A DNA stretch of 58,776 bases from Bacteroidales bacterium (lineage in GTDB: Bacteria; Bacteroidota; Bacteroidia; Bacteroidales; JAADJA01), in NCBI GenBank assembly GCA_016783885.1, contig JADHVR010000012.1:1-58776 (forward strand). Direction: 5' to 3'. The notes under the pieces are model-generated. The model ran no database searches and was not told the DNA's origin. It worked only from the letters and a program-made list of their open reading frames with translations. Both the position numbers and the translations under genes were made by a program. Shown here in pieces: positions 1 to 7,774 of the stretch (positions are counted from its first letter, which is position 1; every line of letters begins with the position of its first letter).

Positions 1-259
1 CTACAGCACCTTTAGGTAGTTTGAAGCCATCGCCTGTACAACGACTTCGGTGGGTCAACCTTACAACTGGTTTCCACCATCTTAATTACAGCATGCAGTA
101 ATTTATATTGCCGATTACTGCTTCTCGGCACACTATGAAAAGTTGGGCATTTTGAAATACCAAACTTTCAATTTACTACTCCGTTTATTTATTACTAATT
201 CGTTCATATTTACCACTTTCTGCCCAATTTTTTATATTGCGTGTTACCAAACGTATTTT
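1..259. other. Left-edge non-coding stretch with small inverted repeats
   Basis: I find no convincing gene here. An 8-bp inverted repeat (GCAGTAAT at 95-102, ATTACTGC at 114-121) overlaps a second hairpin (TGCCGA at 109-114, TCGGCA at 124-129). TTGGGCA (143-149) and TGCCCAA (221-227) form a wider inverted pair. On the minus strand a short frame runs off the left edge from about position 85, but it is too short to assign. Confidence 0.4.
243..252 (+). repeat. Left copy of 10-bp inverted repeat flanking a T9SS gene
   Basis: GTTACCAAAC here is the exact reverse complement of GTTTGGTAAC at 1297-1306. The two copies lie just outside the secreted-protein gene at 260-1276. A cassette or insertion boundary is possible, but a chance match is not excluded. 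Confidence 0.4.
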
Positions 260-1276
260 CTATTTTTTAATTAATCTCTTGTTAATGGATTGTCCATCAA
301 TATCAATCTTTAAGAAATATAGTCCAGGTTTTAAGTCTTCAATGTTGATTGTTGTCAGATTGCTATTAGGTCTAATTGAAGTAATAAATTGTCCTATTCC
401 ATTTAACAATTCAATATTTTGGATACGTTCACCTTTTATTGAAATCTTGTCAATTGAAGGATTTGGATAGATAGAAATAATATCTGGATTGATATCGATA
501 TCACTAACAGATGTTATATTGCAATTAATTGGATTTGGAAAGTTGTTATTGGCATTGGACTCCAGTCCTAAATATTCAACTGTACAATTTGAGTAATGAA
601 CCTTAAATTTCCATTTATGGTTATAAATACAACCAGACATACAATCGCCCCAAGCCAATGTAAATGTGAAATATTGATATTCACCTTCAACACTGTATTG
701 AATTTTATTAGCATCTATTGTCATTGGTATTGGCCCAGCTGTTTCAATTCCATTAAAAGAAGTCAAGCTATCACTTATTGCATATGAATTTATAATTGTA
801 TCTGAATATATTACTACACTTGCGTAATTTGGATGCGTTGAAAAAATATTATAATCATAATTAGAAATAAAGTCATCTAACTCTGTATATCCAGTCACTA
901 TTTCTCCATTTAGCCAATTACTTGTCCAGCTAACCGAAGTGTCTACTGAAATATAGATATGAGGTAATAACATTATTGTATGATAAGATATATTATGGAT
1001 ACAATAGATATCAAATATTGAGTCTCTTTCAGGAATTGAAGATGCATTAAAAATGGCTGATAATCCATTCCAAATGGAGTCCAAATACACTTGAGGGATT
1101 TCAATTTGATTTGTGTCAGGAGAATTACTTGCAAACAATCTATTTATTGCTAAGTCTGCAACATCTCTTTTGTAATAATATTCAAGTTCTGATGTAACTT
1201 CACAACTAGATTGAACTTGAGCAAAGCTTGTAGCATTCAAAATGCACAATACAGCTAAATAATAAATGTTTTTCAT
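260..1276 (-). CDS. T9SS type A sorting domain-containing secreted protein
   Basis: Predicted exported protein of 338 residues. The start at 1276 is preferred over an in-frame ATG 12 codons upstream because it places a signal peptide (MKNIYYLAVLCILNATSFAQ) at the N-terminus. The middle region matches no family I recognise. The last 75-80 residues have the type A T9SS C-terminal signal pattern: ISIYPNPS, a beta-rich core, LKPGLYFLKI and a basic end (KRLIKK). The protein should cross the inner membrane by Sec and the outer membrane by the Por/T9SS machinery. It is monocistronic on the minus strand, flanked by a perfect 10-bp inverted repeat. Cargo function is unknown; the export route is well supported. 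Confidence 0.8.
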   Translation of the reverse strand: MKNIYYLAVLCILNATSFAQVQSSCEVTSELEYYYKRDVADLAINRLFASNSPDTNQIEIPQVYLDSIWNGLSAIFNASSIPERDSIFDIYCIHNISYHTIMLLPHIYISVDTSVSWTSNWLNGEIVTGYTELDDFISNYDYNIFSTHPNYASVVIYSDTIINSYAISDSLTSFNGIETAGPIPMTIDANKIQYSVEGEYQYFTFTLAWGDCMSGCIYNHKWKFKVHYSNCTVEYLGLESNANNNFPNPINCNITSVSDIDINPDIISIYPNPSIDKISIKGERIQNIELLNGIGQFITSIRPNSNLTTINIEDLKPGLYFLKIDIDGQSINKRLIKK

Positions 1277-1296
1277 AATTATTTGTTTTTTAATAT

Positions 1297-1306
1297 GTTT
1301 GGTAAC
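1297..1306 (+). repeat. Right copy of 10-bp inverted repeat flanking a T9SS gene
   Basis: GTTTGGTAAC, the reverse complement of 243-252. It sits 20 bases upstream of the start codon of the minus-strand secreted-protein gene, so it could equally be part of that gene's 5' region. Confidence 0.4.
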
Positions 1307-1499
1307 TTGCAAATATAAGTATTACGTTTATTTCTACTATAAAAATTTTTCTGTTTTCTTAACTGCTTGATTTATAATTTTAAATCCGGTTCTATTCTTG
1401 TTAAGCATTTATAACCGGTTATAATCATTTATTTATTTTTAACCTGTTAATGTTTCATAAATCAAAGTATTCAGATACGGAACAGGAATTTGTAAACTA

Positions 1500-4427
1500 T
1501 TATTTTAATATAAACTTTTGTACGTAATTAGTATTCCCGCATTGAATTTCAATAATATAAACTCCATTATTTTTATCAGACAAGTCGAACGACTTCTTGG
1601 TGTTAGTTCCAAAACATTCAAAAACATCTTCGTAAACAATCTGACCGGTAAGATTTGATACCCTCATATTAACAGGTCCTGTCAAATTTTTAATCAATAT
1701 TGAGAAGTATCCATCGGAAGGATTGGGATAGATATTAAAATTATATGTTGATTCTTTTGGTTTATCAATACTATTTATTGTGCCATCTATGCTTACATTA
1801 TCAATGAAAATATTATTTCCAAACCCGTTGTAAGATTCAAACATGATTTGTACATTGGAAGAGCCATCCCATCCTGATAAGTCAATCGAAATACATTCGG
1901 GATTGCCTTCGATACCACACCACTGTTCAGGGGTTTGCGGAATAAAATTTGAAGTAGTAGGATCAGATGTAGCAAAGTTATTCAGGCTGTCTTCTCCCAT
2001 TTCAAGTAATCTTGTCCATGAATTTCCGCAATCAGCAGAAATATATACAATTAACGAATCAGTGTATTGCTGAAATCTTTGTGCATAAGCAAATTGAAAT
2101 TCCAGCGTAATATTTTTATACTCATAAAAATTAAATAAGGGACTGATAAGCCCGTCGCGCTCACCATATCCATTATAATTTTTGATATTAATATATGCTG
2201 CCTGGTCTCCTGGTTCATTCCCTCCAATAGTGGTGATTTCCCATGTTTTATTATCATCAGGATTATCAATTGTCCAGGCCTGACTGACAAAGGATTTTGA
2301 CTCAAAATCTTCAACAAATGGTAAAGGCTTGCCCCCTGATTTAATTAACCCTGATTTGGACAAAGAAGAGCTTCCGTTATTGTTCGTTGCAGTTAACGTT
2401 ACTTCATAGGCAAACGGGTAATTAAATCTCACCTGGGGATTTTGTGAAGTTTCATTTGTTCCATTTACAAAAGTTACGTAATCCGGCGCAAATTCCCATA
2501 ACCAGGCAACAGGATTATAAATTGATAAGTCTTCAAACGCAACAGTATCTCCAACGCATGGAAGGGTATCGTTAACATTAAAATAAACCTCCGGGAGAAT
2601 TGCAGTGTTTGCATCTATGTAATCTTCCAAAACGAGTGTGTCGGAACCAAGGTAATTGGTTGCTATTAGTGTAACATCATACAAACCGGAGTTTTCATAA
2701 ATAATAATCTGAGGGTTTTGCACGGTTGATGTGGATGGTGTACCACCTTCAAAAATCCATAACCATTCCGATGGTTCATATCTTGATAAATCAGTAAAAT
2801 GCACCCCGGTTCCGGTTGGTACGGAAGTAATATTAGAATTAAAATCAGCTTTGGGAATTGCATCAATATTTATATAAGCCCACCATGTTCCCCAGCGGTC
2901 CTGTGAAGCAGGCAGATCGGCATACTGCTGTATTGTCCAGAAATCCAGATCATCAACCGGATCAACCCATGTGGCAGTATAATCTCCCCAGCGGTTTCTT
3001 GAACCGCCGTAAGTTTTATAATATGGTGCCAATCCATCAATATACTGATATCTTTCCATTAAAGTATTAGGAGGATCATCGGCATACCTGAAGGAATAAC
3101 TGCCACTTGCATATTGTTCAGACGAAAAGCTTGCATATCCAATCATAATATCTTCGTTTGCATTTACAGCAATTGTGGCAAATGCATAAAAATTCAATCC
3201 CGTTTCATCATCCACTCTTCCCCATTGCAGAATCTCGCCATCCAAAGCAAGCTCCCACCACTGAACAGAACATCTTACGGGATCATCTGCCGGAAGATAA
3301 ACATGATGCACACACCATAATTTTCCATTTCTGTAAACCATATTTTCCATCCTAGCATCAACCGTGTTTATTTTTTCATCCGAACCAAGCTGAGGTGCAA
3401 AATCACTACCCCAGTTATAAGCCCAGTCTCCCCAGGGCTCAGGAACTCCGGTAAGGCCAAGATCAACAACTTCAGGATTATTTGTTTCTCCTGTCACTTT
3501 CCAGAGATTCAAATACCCATATCCTCCGGAATTGCCACCGGCATTATTAACCATATATACATCCTCTTCCTCTGTATCGTATGTAACAGCAGGAATTAAC
3601 GTAGGTGCATTATAAATCTTAAACCGGGTATATTCCACAACAGGAACATTATTATAGAGATCAGCTTTGCTAAATACAAATAATGCACTATAATTTTGTC
3701 CTGAACCGAACATGTTACCGGAAACGATTATCCATTTTTTATTGAACCCATAATTCGGGTAATCAAACCAATGCGAATCATCAGGATCCACATCGAAACT
3801 ATACATAAACCAGTTACCGGTAGGGTCTGAAGTTTCAGAAACACCCACCATTAACCTGGAATATGCCGGATCGGAACTGCTGGGCATTATAAAAATCCAC
3901 CTGTTTTCAAAAGAATCATACAATATTTTAGGGTCAAACACACTTCCCGACCCTGGCACGGAATACCAGAAACTTCCCGTACTAACTGTGGATATTGGAT
4001 TTCCCTCTTTATCCATGATCCTGACTTGTGTATTTAAAGTGATCATAAGATGATCGGGACCTGCGGCTCCGTTCACATCAGGCGGAATGGAACTGCCACT
4101 ATCATCAAGCCCCAGGAAATCTGCATCGGGTAACGGGGATGGATCTTTTATCGTTGAATAGGGTTTTCCCTGCTGTTTTGGTGCCTGAAAGATTATGTCT
4201 TTATGTGCAATTGAAATTTCAGGAAATTTTTCTATTTCGTTGCGAATTCTTCTGCCCTTCGTGAATTTTACAGGATAAAGATTATCATGCTCTTTAATAT
4301 CTTCAAAACTGACTTTAGCTTTGAAAGTAGAAGTGCCTTTATAACTGTGGTATTTCTGAGCGTAACTATTTGATACAGTTATTGAAAATAAAAATAGTAA
4401 AACGAGGATGAAATTAATGCTTTTCAT
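1500..4427 (-). CDS. Large secreted protein with PKD domains and T9SS sorting signal
   Basis: A 975-residue exported protein. A signal peptide occupies about residues 1-24. The following region of roughly 500 residues is rich in Trp, Asp and Gly and reads like a beta-propeller or sialidase-like surface domain; I cannot name it. Two PKD-type domains follow (VHFTDLSRYEPSEWLWIFEG and VAFEDLSIYNPVAWLWEF motifs, each with a later YxVTLxATN). Next comes a beta-sandwich region beginning PFVEDFES, resembling MAM/lectin-like modules. The last 80 residues are a type A sorting domain (YPNPSDGYFSI, NNGVYIIEI). Such proteins are usually anchored to the cell surface or released, and act in adhesion or polymer capture. 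The substrate is unknown. Confidence 0.8.
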   Translation of the reverse strand: MKSINFILVLLFLFSITVSNSYAQKYHSYKGTSTFKAKVSFEDIKEHDNLYPVKFTKGRRIRNEIEKFPEISIAHKDIIFQAPKQQGKPYSTIKDPSPLPDADFLGLDDSGSSIPPDVNGAAGPDHLMITLNTQVRIMDKEGNPISTVSTGSFWYSVPGSGSVFDPKILYDSFENRWIFIMPSSSDPAYSRLMVGVSETSDPTGNWFMYSFDVDPDDSHWFDYPNYGFNKKWIIVSGNMFGSGQNYSALFVFSKADLYNNVPVVEYTRFKIYNAPTLIPAVTYDTEEEDVYMVNNAGGNSGGYGYLNLWKVTGETNNPEVVDLGLTGVPEPWGDWAYNWGSDFAPQLGSDEKINTVDARMENMVYRNGKLWCVHHVYLPADDPVRCSVQWWELALDGEILQWGRVDDETGLNFYAFATIAVNANEDIMIGYASFSSEQYASGSYSFRYADDPPNTLMERYQYIDGLAPYYKTYGGSRNRWGDYTATWVDPVDDLDFWTIQQYADLPASQDRWGTWWAYINIDAIPKADFNSNITSVPTGTGVHFTDLSRYEPSEWLWIFEGGTPSTSTVQNPQIIIYENSGLYDVTLIATNYLGSDTLVLEDYIDANTAILPEVYFNVNDTLPCVGDTVAFEDLSIYNPVAWLWEFAPDYVTFVNGTNETSQNPQVRFNYPFAYEVTLTATNNNGSSSLSKSGLIKSGGKPLPFVEDFESKSFVSQAWTIDNPDDNKTWEITTIGGNEPGDQAAYINIKNYNGYGERDGLISPLFNFYEYKNITLEFQFAYAQRFQQYTDSLIVYISADCGNSWTRLLEMGEDSLNNFATSDPTTSNFIPQTPEQWCGIEGNPECISIDLSGWDGSSNVQIMFESYNGFGNNIFIDNVSIDGTINSIDKPKESTYNFNIYPNPSDGYFSILIKNLTGPVNMRVSNLTGQIVYEDVFECFGTNTKKSFDLSDKNNGVYIIEIQCGNTNYVQKFILK

Positions 4428-4558
4428 TTTATAAGGATTTTAATTTACGATCATTTTCTACAAAGTTATAAAATTATGTAACCTGCTCTAAAAATTTGGC
4501 TAAAAAAATGCAAATGCTTCTTTTAAGGATAAAAAAATTAAAAAAAAATTAAAAAAAA

Positions 4559-4590
4559 TTTGTTTTTTGCACATATGTTCATTATATTTG
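4559..4590 (+). promoter_or_regulatory. Bacteroidota-type promoter for the DUF134 operon
   Basis: TTTG (4559-4562), 20 bases, then TATATTTG (4583-4590). This matches the -33 TTTG / -7 TAnnTTTG consensus of the Bacteroidota primary sigma factor with normal spacing. It lies 24 bases before the ATG at 4615, behind an A/T tract at 4530-4560. It is the best canonical promoter in the window. Confidence 0.7.
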
Positions 4591-4614
4591 CAGCCTGAAT
4601 TTAATATTTAAAAT

Positions 4615-5082
4615 ATGCCACGCCCAAAAAACGAAAGAATAGTTCATCAACCTCCACTTTTTTCGGAGTTTAAACCAAGTGGAGTTGCAGGGCGTTTATT
4701 AAACAAAACACTGCTCTCACTTGATGAGTATGAAGCCTTTCGCTTAGCCGACCACATTGGTTTATCACATGCAGAAGCTGCCGAGGAAATGGAAATATCA
4801 CGTTCGACTTTTACACGGTTGATTGAACAAGCCAGGAAAAAAATCGCTGAATTAATTATAAATGGCAATGTATTATTAATTAAAGGTGGAAATATACATT
4901 TTCGTAAAAATATAATTCGCTGCATGGATTGTGGGTATATGTTCGATATGAGTATTGAATCATCATTTATCAATTGTCCTGAATGCCACTCAAAAAATCT
5001 TTTAAATCTGGCAGGTGGGTTTGGACATGGTAAATGTTGTACAGATAGGAATTTTAATCATATTAAAAAAGAAAGGAGGTAA
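4615..5082 (+). CDS. DUF134 (UPF0251) family DNA-binding protein
   Basis: A 155-residue putative transcriptional regulator of the DUF134 family. The family signature MPRPKNERIV opens the protein. A sigma-70-region-4-like helix-turn-helix spans about residues 37-75 (LSLDEYEAFRLAD, then AAEEMEISRSTFTRLIEQAR). A C-terminal zinc ribbon is suggested by C103/C106 and C121/C124, with C141-C142 near the end. In anaerobes this family commonly precedes DUF5320, NifX-like and MinD/Mrp ATPase genes, and that set is partly present here. It begins the plus-strand island and is driven by a clear promoter. The next gene starts three bases after its stop. Its target is unknown. Confidence 0.85.
   Translation: MPRPKNERIVHQPPLFSEFKPSGVAGRLLNKTLLSLDEYEAFRLADHIGLSHAEAAEEMEISRSTFTRLIEQARKKIAELIINGNVLLIKGGNIHFRKNIIRCMDCGYMFDMSIESSFINCPECHSKNLLNLAGGFGHGKCCTDRNFNHIKKERR
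5073..5080 (+). promoter_or_regulatory. Strong Shine-Dalgarno before the DUF5320 gene
   Basis: AAGGAGGT lies 5 bases before ATG 5086 and overlaps the end of the DUF134 coding sequence. Shine-Dalgarno motifs are usually weak or absent in Bacteroidota, so a near-perfect one suggests high translation or an origin outside the phylum. A similar AAGGAGG precedes the first skp gene (52073-52079). Confidence 0.6.
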
Positions 5083-5085
5083 ATT

Positions 5086-5409
5086 ATGCCAAGAGGTGAC
5101 AGTACGGGTCCTTATGGTGATGGCCCGATGACCGGAAGACGCTTAGGGTATTGTGCAGGAAACGATCGTCCGGGATTTGAAACTTTGTCAGGTAACTTTG
5201 GCGGTGGATATGGAAGAGGGTTTGGAAGAGGATTTGGAAGAGGAAGAGGAATGGGTTACAGGTTTGGACAAGGCTACGGACGTTTTTCAGATGAAACTGC
5301 CCCGAATGTTTCCAAAGAAACACTGCTCGAAAATGAGGCAAGAATTCTGAAGGAACAATTAGCGTCTCTTGAGAAACAGCTCTCTGAACTTAAAAAGAGT
5401 GCTGACTAA
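5086..5409 (+). CDS. DUF5320 domain-containing protein
   Basis: A small 107-residue protein. The N-terminus carries the DUF5320 signature (MPRGDSTGPYGDGPMTGRR, then LGYCAG). A Gly/Arg-rich low-complexity middle (repeated GFGRGFGRG) and a Leu/Lys/Glu coiled coil (residues about 83-105) follow. Members occur beside DUF134 regulators and NifX/MinD-like proteins in anaerobes; no activity is established to my knowledge. Translation is probably very efficient because of the AAGGAGGT upstream. An intrinsic terminator follows directly, so DUF134 and DUF5320 may form a two-gene transcript. Confidence 0.8.
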   Translation: MPRGDSTGPYGDGPMTGRRLGYCAGNDRPGFETLSGNFGGGYGRGFGRGFGRGRGMGYRFGQGYGRFSDETAPNVSKETLLENEARILKEQLASLEKQLSELKKSAD

Positions 5410-5411
5410 GA

Positions 5412-5447
5412 TAAAGCAGGCAATAACTCTGCCTGCTTTATTTTTTG
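5412..5447 (+). terminator. Intrinsic terminator after DUF5320
   Basis: TAAAGCAGGC (5412-5421) and GCCTGCTTTA (5431-5440) form a perfect 10-bp stem with a 9-base loop, followed by TTTTTTG. This is a textbook rho-independent terminator. Confidence 0.85.
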
Positions 5448-5486
5448 TTGAAAAAAATTAATGATAAACTTAAAAATTTTTAAAAA

Positions 5487-5708
5487 ATGAATAATTCAGG
5501 AAAATATAAAAATCCCGGAAGCGGCAGAGGTCTCGGCAGTGGCGGAGGGCGTGGTCGTAATAAAGGTGGTGCTTTTGGCCCAGGTGGCTTTTGTGTTTGT
5601 GCAAAATGTGGCGAAAAAGTTCTTCACAAACAAGGTGTTAAGTGCACTACATTAAAATGTCCGAAATGTGGTACAACAATGATAAGAGAAGAATTGTTAA
5701 AAAAATGA
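5487..5708 (+). CDS. Small Gly/Arg-rich zinc-ribbon protein
   Basis: A 73-residue protein with a Gly/Arg/Asn-rich tail (residues 5-34) and a compact metal-binding module: C36, C38 and C41, then C53, C58 and C61 (CPKCG). The spacing suggests a zinc ribbon or rubredoxin-like knuckle. Its Gly-rich flexible start resembles that of the upstream DUF5320 protein, and similar small zinc proteins occur in the same clusters in other anaerobes. It sits behind a terminator, so it has either its own weak promoter or read-through transcription. Function unknown. Confidence 0.65.
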   Translation: MNNSGKYKNPGSGRGLGSGGGRGRNKGGAFGPGGFCVCAKCGEKVLHKQGVKCTTLKCPKCGTTMIREELLKK

Positions 5709-5894
5709 AAAATAGATTTGAATCAAAAATTTGAAAAGGGAATTTGCAAGAAAAATCAAATAAAAAGTAAATATTCCTATTATACTGAACACCCGCCTGA
5801 ACAAACTTAATTTGGTTGTTTTTTAGATTTAAGAATTAATACCCCTGGATATTCACTTACGAGAGTATTTAAAGATTTATAATAATTTAAAAAA

Positions 5895-6545
5895 ATGAAT
5901 AAACGTTACCCTGATTCAGGTGTTGAATTGTCAAAATTCGCGGCAAAACATTACGATAGTATAATGAACATTGCTTCATTTGGATTATATAATATGTTTA
6001 TCCAAAAAGCTATTAAGGACTTAGAAGTTAAATCTAATGACAAGATACTTGACTTGGGATGCGGAACTGGACGAAATATTTTATTGATGAATAAATATAT
6101 GTCTGATAATTCATTACTGGTAGGACTTGATATTTCTGAAGATATGGAAAAGCAATTTAATTTTAATTGTAAACAATTTTTAAATATAAAATTTATAAAT
6201 AAAAGAATTGACCAGCCATTTGAACTTGAGCAGAAATTCGACAAAATTTTTATCAGTTTTGTAATCCATGGTTTTCCACATGAAATAAGAAAGAATATCA
6301 TTAATAATGCTTATAATCACTTATACACCGGAGGGGCTTTTAATATTCTTGATTTTGCTGAATTTGATATGAACAAAATGCCTTTTCATCATCGTTTGAT
6401 TTTTAAAAAAATAGAATGTAAGTATGCTTTTGATTTCATTAAAAAAGACTGGAAAAATATTTTGGAAGAATATGGTTTTGATAATTTTAAGGAAAGCTTT
6501 TATTTTAAAAAATATGTACGATTACTTAAAGCAGAAAAACTATGA
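5895..6545 (+). CDS. Class I SAM-dependent methyltransferase
   Basis: A 216-residue Rossmann-fold methyltransferase. Motif I is ILDLGCGTGRNILLM (about residues 50-64) with an acidic residue after beta-2 (GLDISEDME). A later motif (GGAFNILDFAEFDM) is typical of ubiquinone/menaquinone-type or small-molecule methyltransferases. The substrate cannot be read from the sequence. The stop overlaps the start of a 35-codon membrane peptide in an ATGA arrangement, followed at once by a VOC protein and a NifX-like protein, so the four are probably one transcript. It has no close similarity to the second methyltransferase in the window (10792-11424). Confidence 0.8.
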   Translation: MNKRYPDSGVELSKFAAKHYDSIMNIASFGLYNMFIQKAIKDLEVKSNDKILDLGCGTGRNILLMNKYMSDNSLLVGLDISEDMEKQFNFNCKQFLNIKFINKRIDQPFELEQKFDKIFISFVIHGFPHEIRKNIINNAYNHLYTGGAFNILDFAEFDMNKMPFHHRLIFKKIECKYAFDFIKKDWKNILEEYGFDNFKESFYFKKYVRLLKAEKL

Positions 6546-6649
6546 TAAATAAATTTGCAGAATCTAAACTTGGATTTTTTGCAGTGAAATTTATAAATAT
6601 TATTTTTGCTTTGATAACAGGTGTAATTGGTTATTTATTAAATTTTTAA
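6542..6649 (+). CDS. Small single-pass membrane peptide
   Basis: A 35-codon frame beginning with the ATG of an ATGA overlap with the methyltransferase stop and ending 2 bases before the VOC start. The product (MINKFAESKLGFF, then a hydrophobic stretch AVKFINIIFALITGVIGYLL) would have one membrane-spanning helix. Tight packing at both ends supports real translation, but a peptide this short could be a vestige of a longer gene. Function unknown. Confidence 0.45.
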   Translation: MINKFAESKLGFFAVKFINIIFALITGVIGYLLNF

Positions 6650-6651
6650 AA

Positions 6652-7047
6652 ATGAAATTAGAACATATTGCACTAACAATTGAAGATGCTAAAGAAATTA
6701 AAGATTTCTATATTGATATTCTTGAAATGAAAGAAGTAAAAACCTTTGTTTTAAATAAAATTTTAGCTCAAAAAATATTTGGTATTCAAAAAGATACTAA
6801 TGTTTTCTATTTGCAAAGAAATAATTTGTTTTTGGAAGTATTTATTACTGGTGAAAAGTTAAAGCAAGGGTTTGATCATATTTGTCTATCTGTAAAAGAC
6901 AGGGAAACTATTGTTACAAAAGCAGAACCCCAAAATTATGAATGTGTACGAATAAAAAGAGATGTTTTTGATTTGATATTTGTTAAAGATAAGAGTGGAA
7001 ATATTTTTGAAATAAAGGAAAGTAATATGAAAAATAATAAAATTTAA
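6652..7047 (+). CDS. VOC (glyoxalase-fold) family protein, copy 1
   Basis: A 131-residue protein with one vicinal-oxygen-chelate domain made of paired beta-alpha-beta3 units. The metal ligand positions of glyoxalase I-like enzymes are present: H5 (EHIAL), E62 (LEVF), H76 (FDHICLS) and E120 (IFEIKE), so a divalent-metal lyase, isomerase or dioxygenase is plausible. By eye it is about 55% identical to the VOC protein at 15989-16363, with all four ligands conserved. It is packed between a membrane peptide and a NifX-like gene. The substrate is unknown. Confidence 0.8.
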   Translation: MKLEHIALTIEDAKEIKDFYIDILEMKEVKTFVLNKILAQKIFGIQKDTNVFYLQRNNLFLEVFITGEKLKQGFDHICLSVKDRETIVTKAEPQNYECVRIKRDVFDLIFVKDKSGNIFEIKESNMKNNKI

Positions 7048-7050
7048 ACT

Positions 7051-7482
7051 ATGAATTTAAAATTTGCATTTGCAGTAAACAAAGCTAACCAATTTGAAAA
7101 AAAACACTTTGGAGATGCAGATAAATATCTTATTTATGAGCAACTTGACAATGAAATGGTGTTGATAGGTGAAGAAATCAATAATTTCAAATTACTTGAT
7201 GAAGAATATAAACATGGTTCAAAAAGGAAAGGAAATGCTATTATTAAACTTCTAAAAGAGAAAGAGGTAAATGTATTAGTCTCTATGCAATTTGGCAAAA
7301 ATATTAAAATGGTTAACGAATATTTTATTCCTGTAATTATCCATTCCGAAACACCGAAGGATACAGTTAATATATTAAATAAATATTTGCATTGGATTAA
7401 GGATGAATGGGGGAAAAATAAATCAAACTTTAAATTGTTTACCATAAAAGCAGGGATATTAAAATCATCCATTAAAAAATAA
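7051..7482 (+). CDS. NifX/NifB-family Mo-Fe cluster-binding protein, copy 1
   Basis: A 143-residue protein of the dinitrogenase iron-molybdenum cofactor biosynthesis fold. Typical features are a start of the form KFAFAVN, the FGDADKYLIYE segment, the conserved HGSKRKGNAIIKLL region and VLVSMQFGKN before the last helix. Family members bind Fe-S or Fe-Mo clusters or chaperone them. No nitrogenase genes are visible, so a general role in metal-cluster handling is more likely than nitrogen fixation. Its 3' neighbour is the remnant of an Mrp-type ATPase, the usual partner of this family. A shorter paralog lies at 31968-32303. Confidence 0.75.
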   Translation: MNLKFAFAVNKANQFEKKHFGDADKYLIYEQLDNEMVLIGEEINNFKLLDEEYKHGSKRKGNAIIKLLKEKEVNVLVSMQFGKNIKMVNEYFIPVIIHSETPKDTVNILNKYLHWIKDEWGKNKSNFKLFTIKAGILKSSIKK

Positions 7483-7647
7483 ATGAATATTGTCTTTCTA
7501 TGTGCAATCCCGATTAATCTTGAAGCACGAAAACTCGCAGACGAAGGGAAACCTATCGTTATTGAAAACGAGAAAGCTGATATATCCGTTACGATTTTTC
7601 ACATTGTAAAGGAAATTAAAAATATGCTCAATGAAAGCATTGAGTAA
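7483..7647 (+). pseudogene. C-terminal remnant of an Mrp/MinD-type P-loop ATPase
   Basis: A 54-codon frame directly abutting the NifX-like stop. Its product (IPINLEARKLADEGKPIVI, then EKADISVTIFHIVKEI) resembles only the last 50 residues of Mrp/ApbC-type Fe-S carrier ATPases. The Walker A, switch and CxxC parts are absent. It carries its own ATG, so a short peptide may still be made, but the ATPase is lost. This fits 5' deletion of an ATPase gene that would have formed the usual NifX-Mrp pair. The stop codon lies inside a regulatory palindrome (7640-7653). Confidence 0.65.
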
Positions 7648-7716
7648 TCTCAAAAATCCCATTAAGGGCAAAGCGTCTGTTTTTATTAAAAGATATGTGG
7701 CAGCAACTTAACTTTG
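7640..7716 (+). promoter_or_regulatory. Shared activator-type promoter, copy A (before radical SAM 1)
   Basis: Palindrome TTGAGTAATCTCAA (7640-7653), 8 bases, TTAAGG (7662-7667), and a -7 box TAACTTTG (7709-7716) starting 69 bases after the palindrome begins. The same three elements with identical spacing recur at 24903-24979 and 31767-31843. The palindrome has the TTGA-N6-TCAA form of Crp/Fnr-family sites. No TTTG -33 box lies at normal spacing, as expected for an activator-dependent promoter. The radical SAM start codon is about 60 bases downstream of the -7 box. Confidence 0.75.
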
Positions 7717-7774
7717 TTGAAAATTATTTTAAACATATAATTCAAATAAATTTATGATTAAACAAAAAAAAATC

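Noticed and set aside
142..148. GTTGGGC as an integron attC core site near the 10-bp inverted repeat
   Set aside because: No matching RYYYAAC box at the expected distance and no integrase in view; a 7-base match alone is not evidence.
4523..4528. TTAAGG upstream of DUF134 as a fourth copy of the composite promoter
   Set aside because: There is no TTGA-N6-TCAA palindrome 22 bases upstream and the distance to the -7 box is 60, not 47; the DUF134 promoter has a normal -33 box instead.
4647..4973. 108-codon open frame on the minus strand
   Set aside because: It is antisense to the DUF134 gene, has no family features, and its length is explained by the codon bias of the opposite strand.
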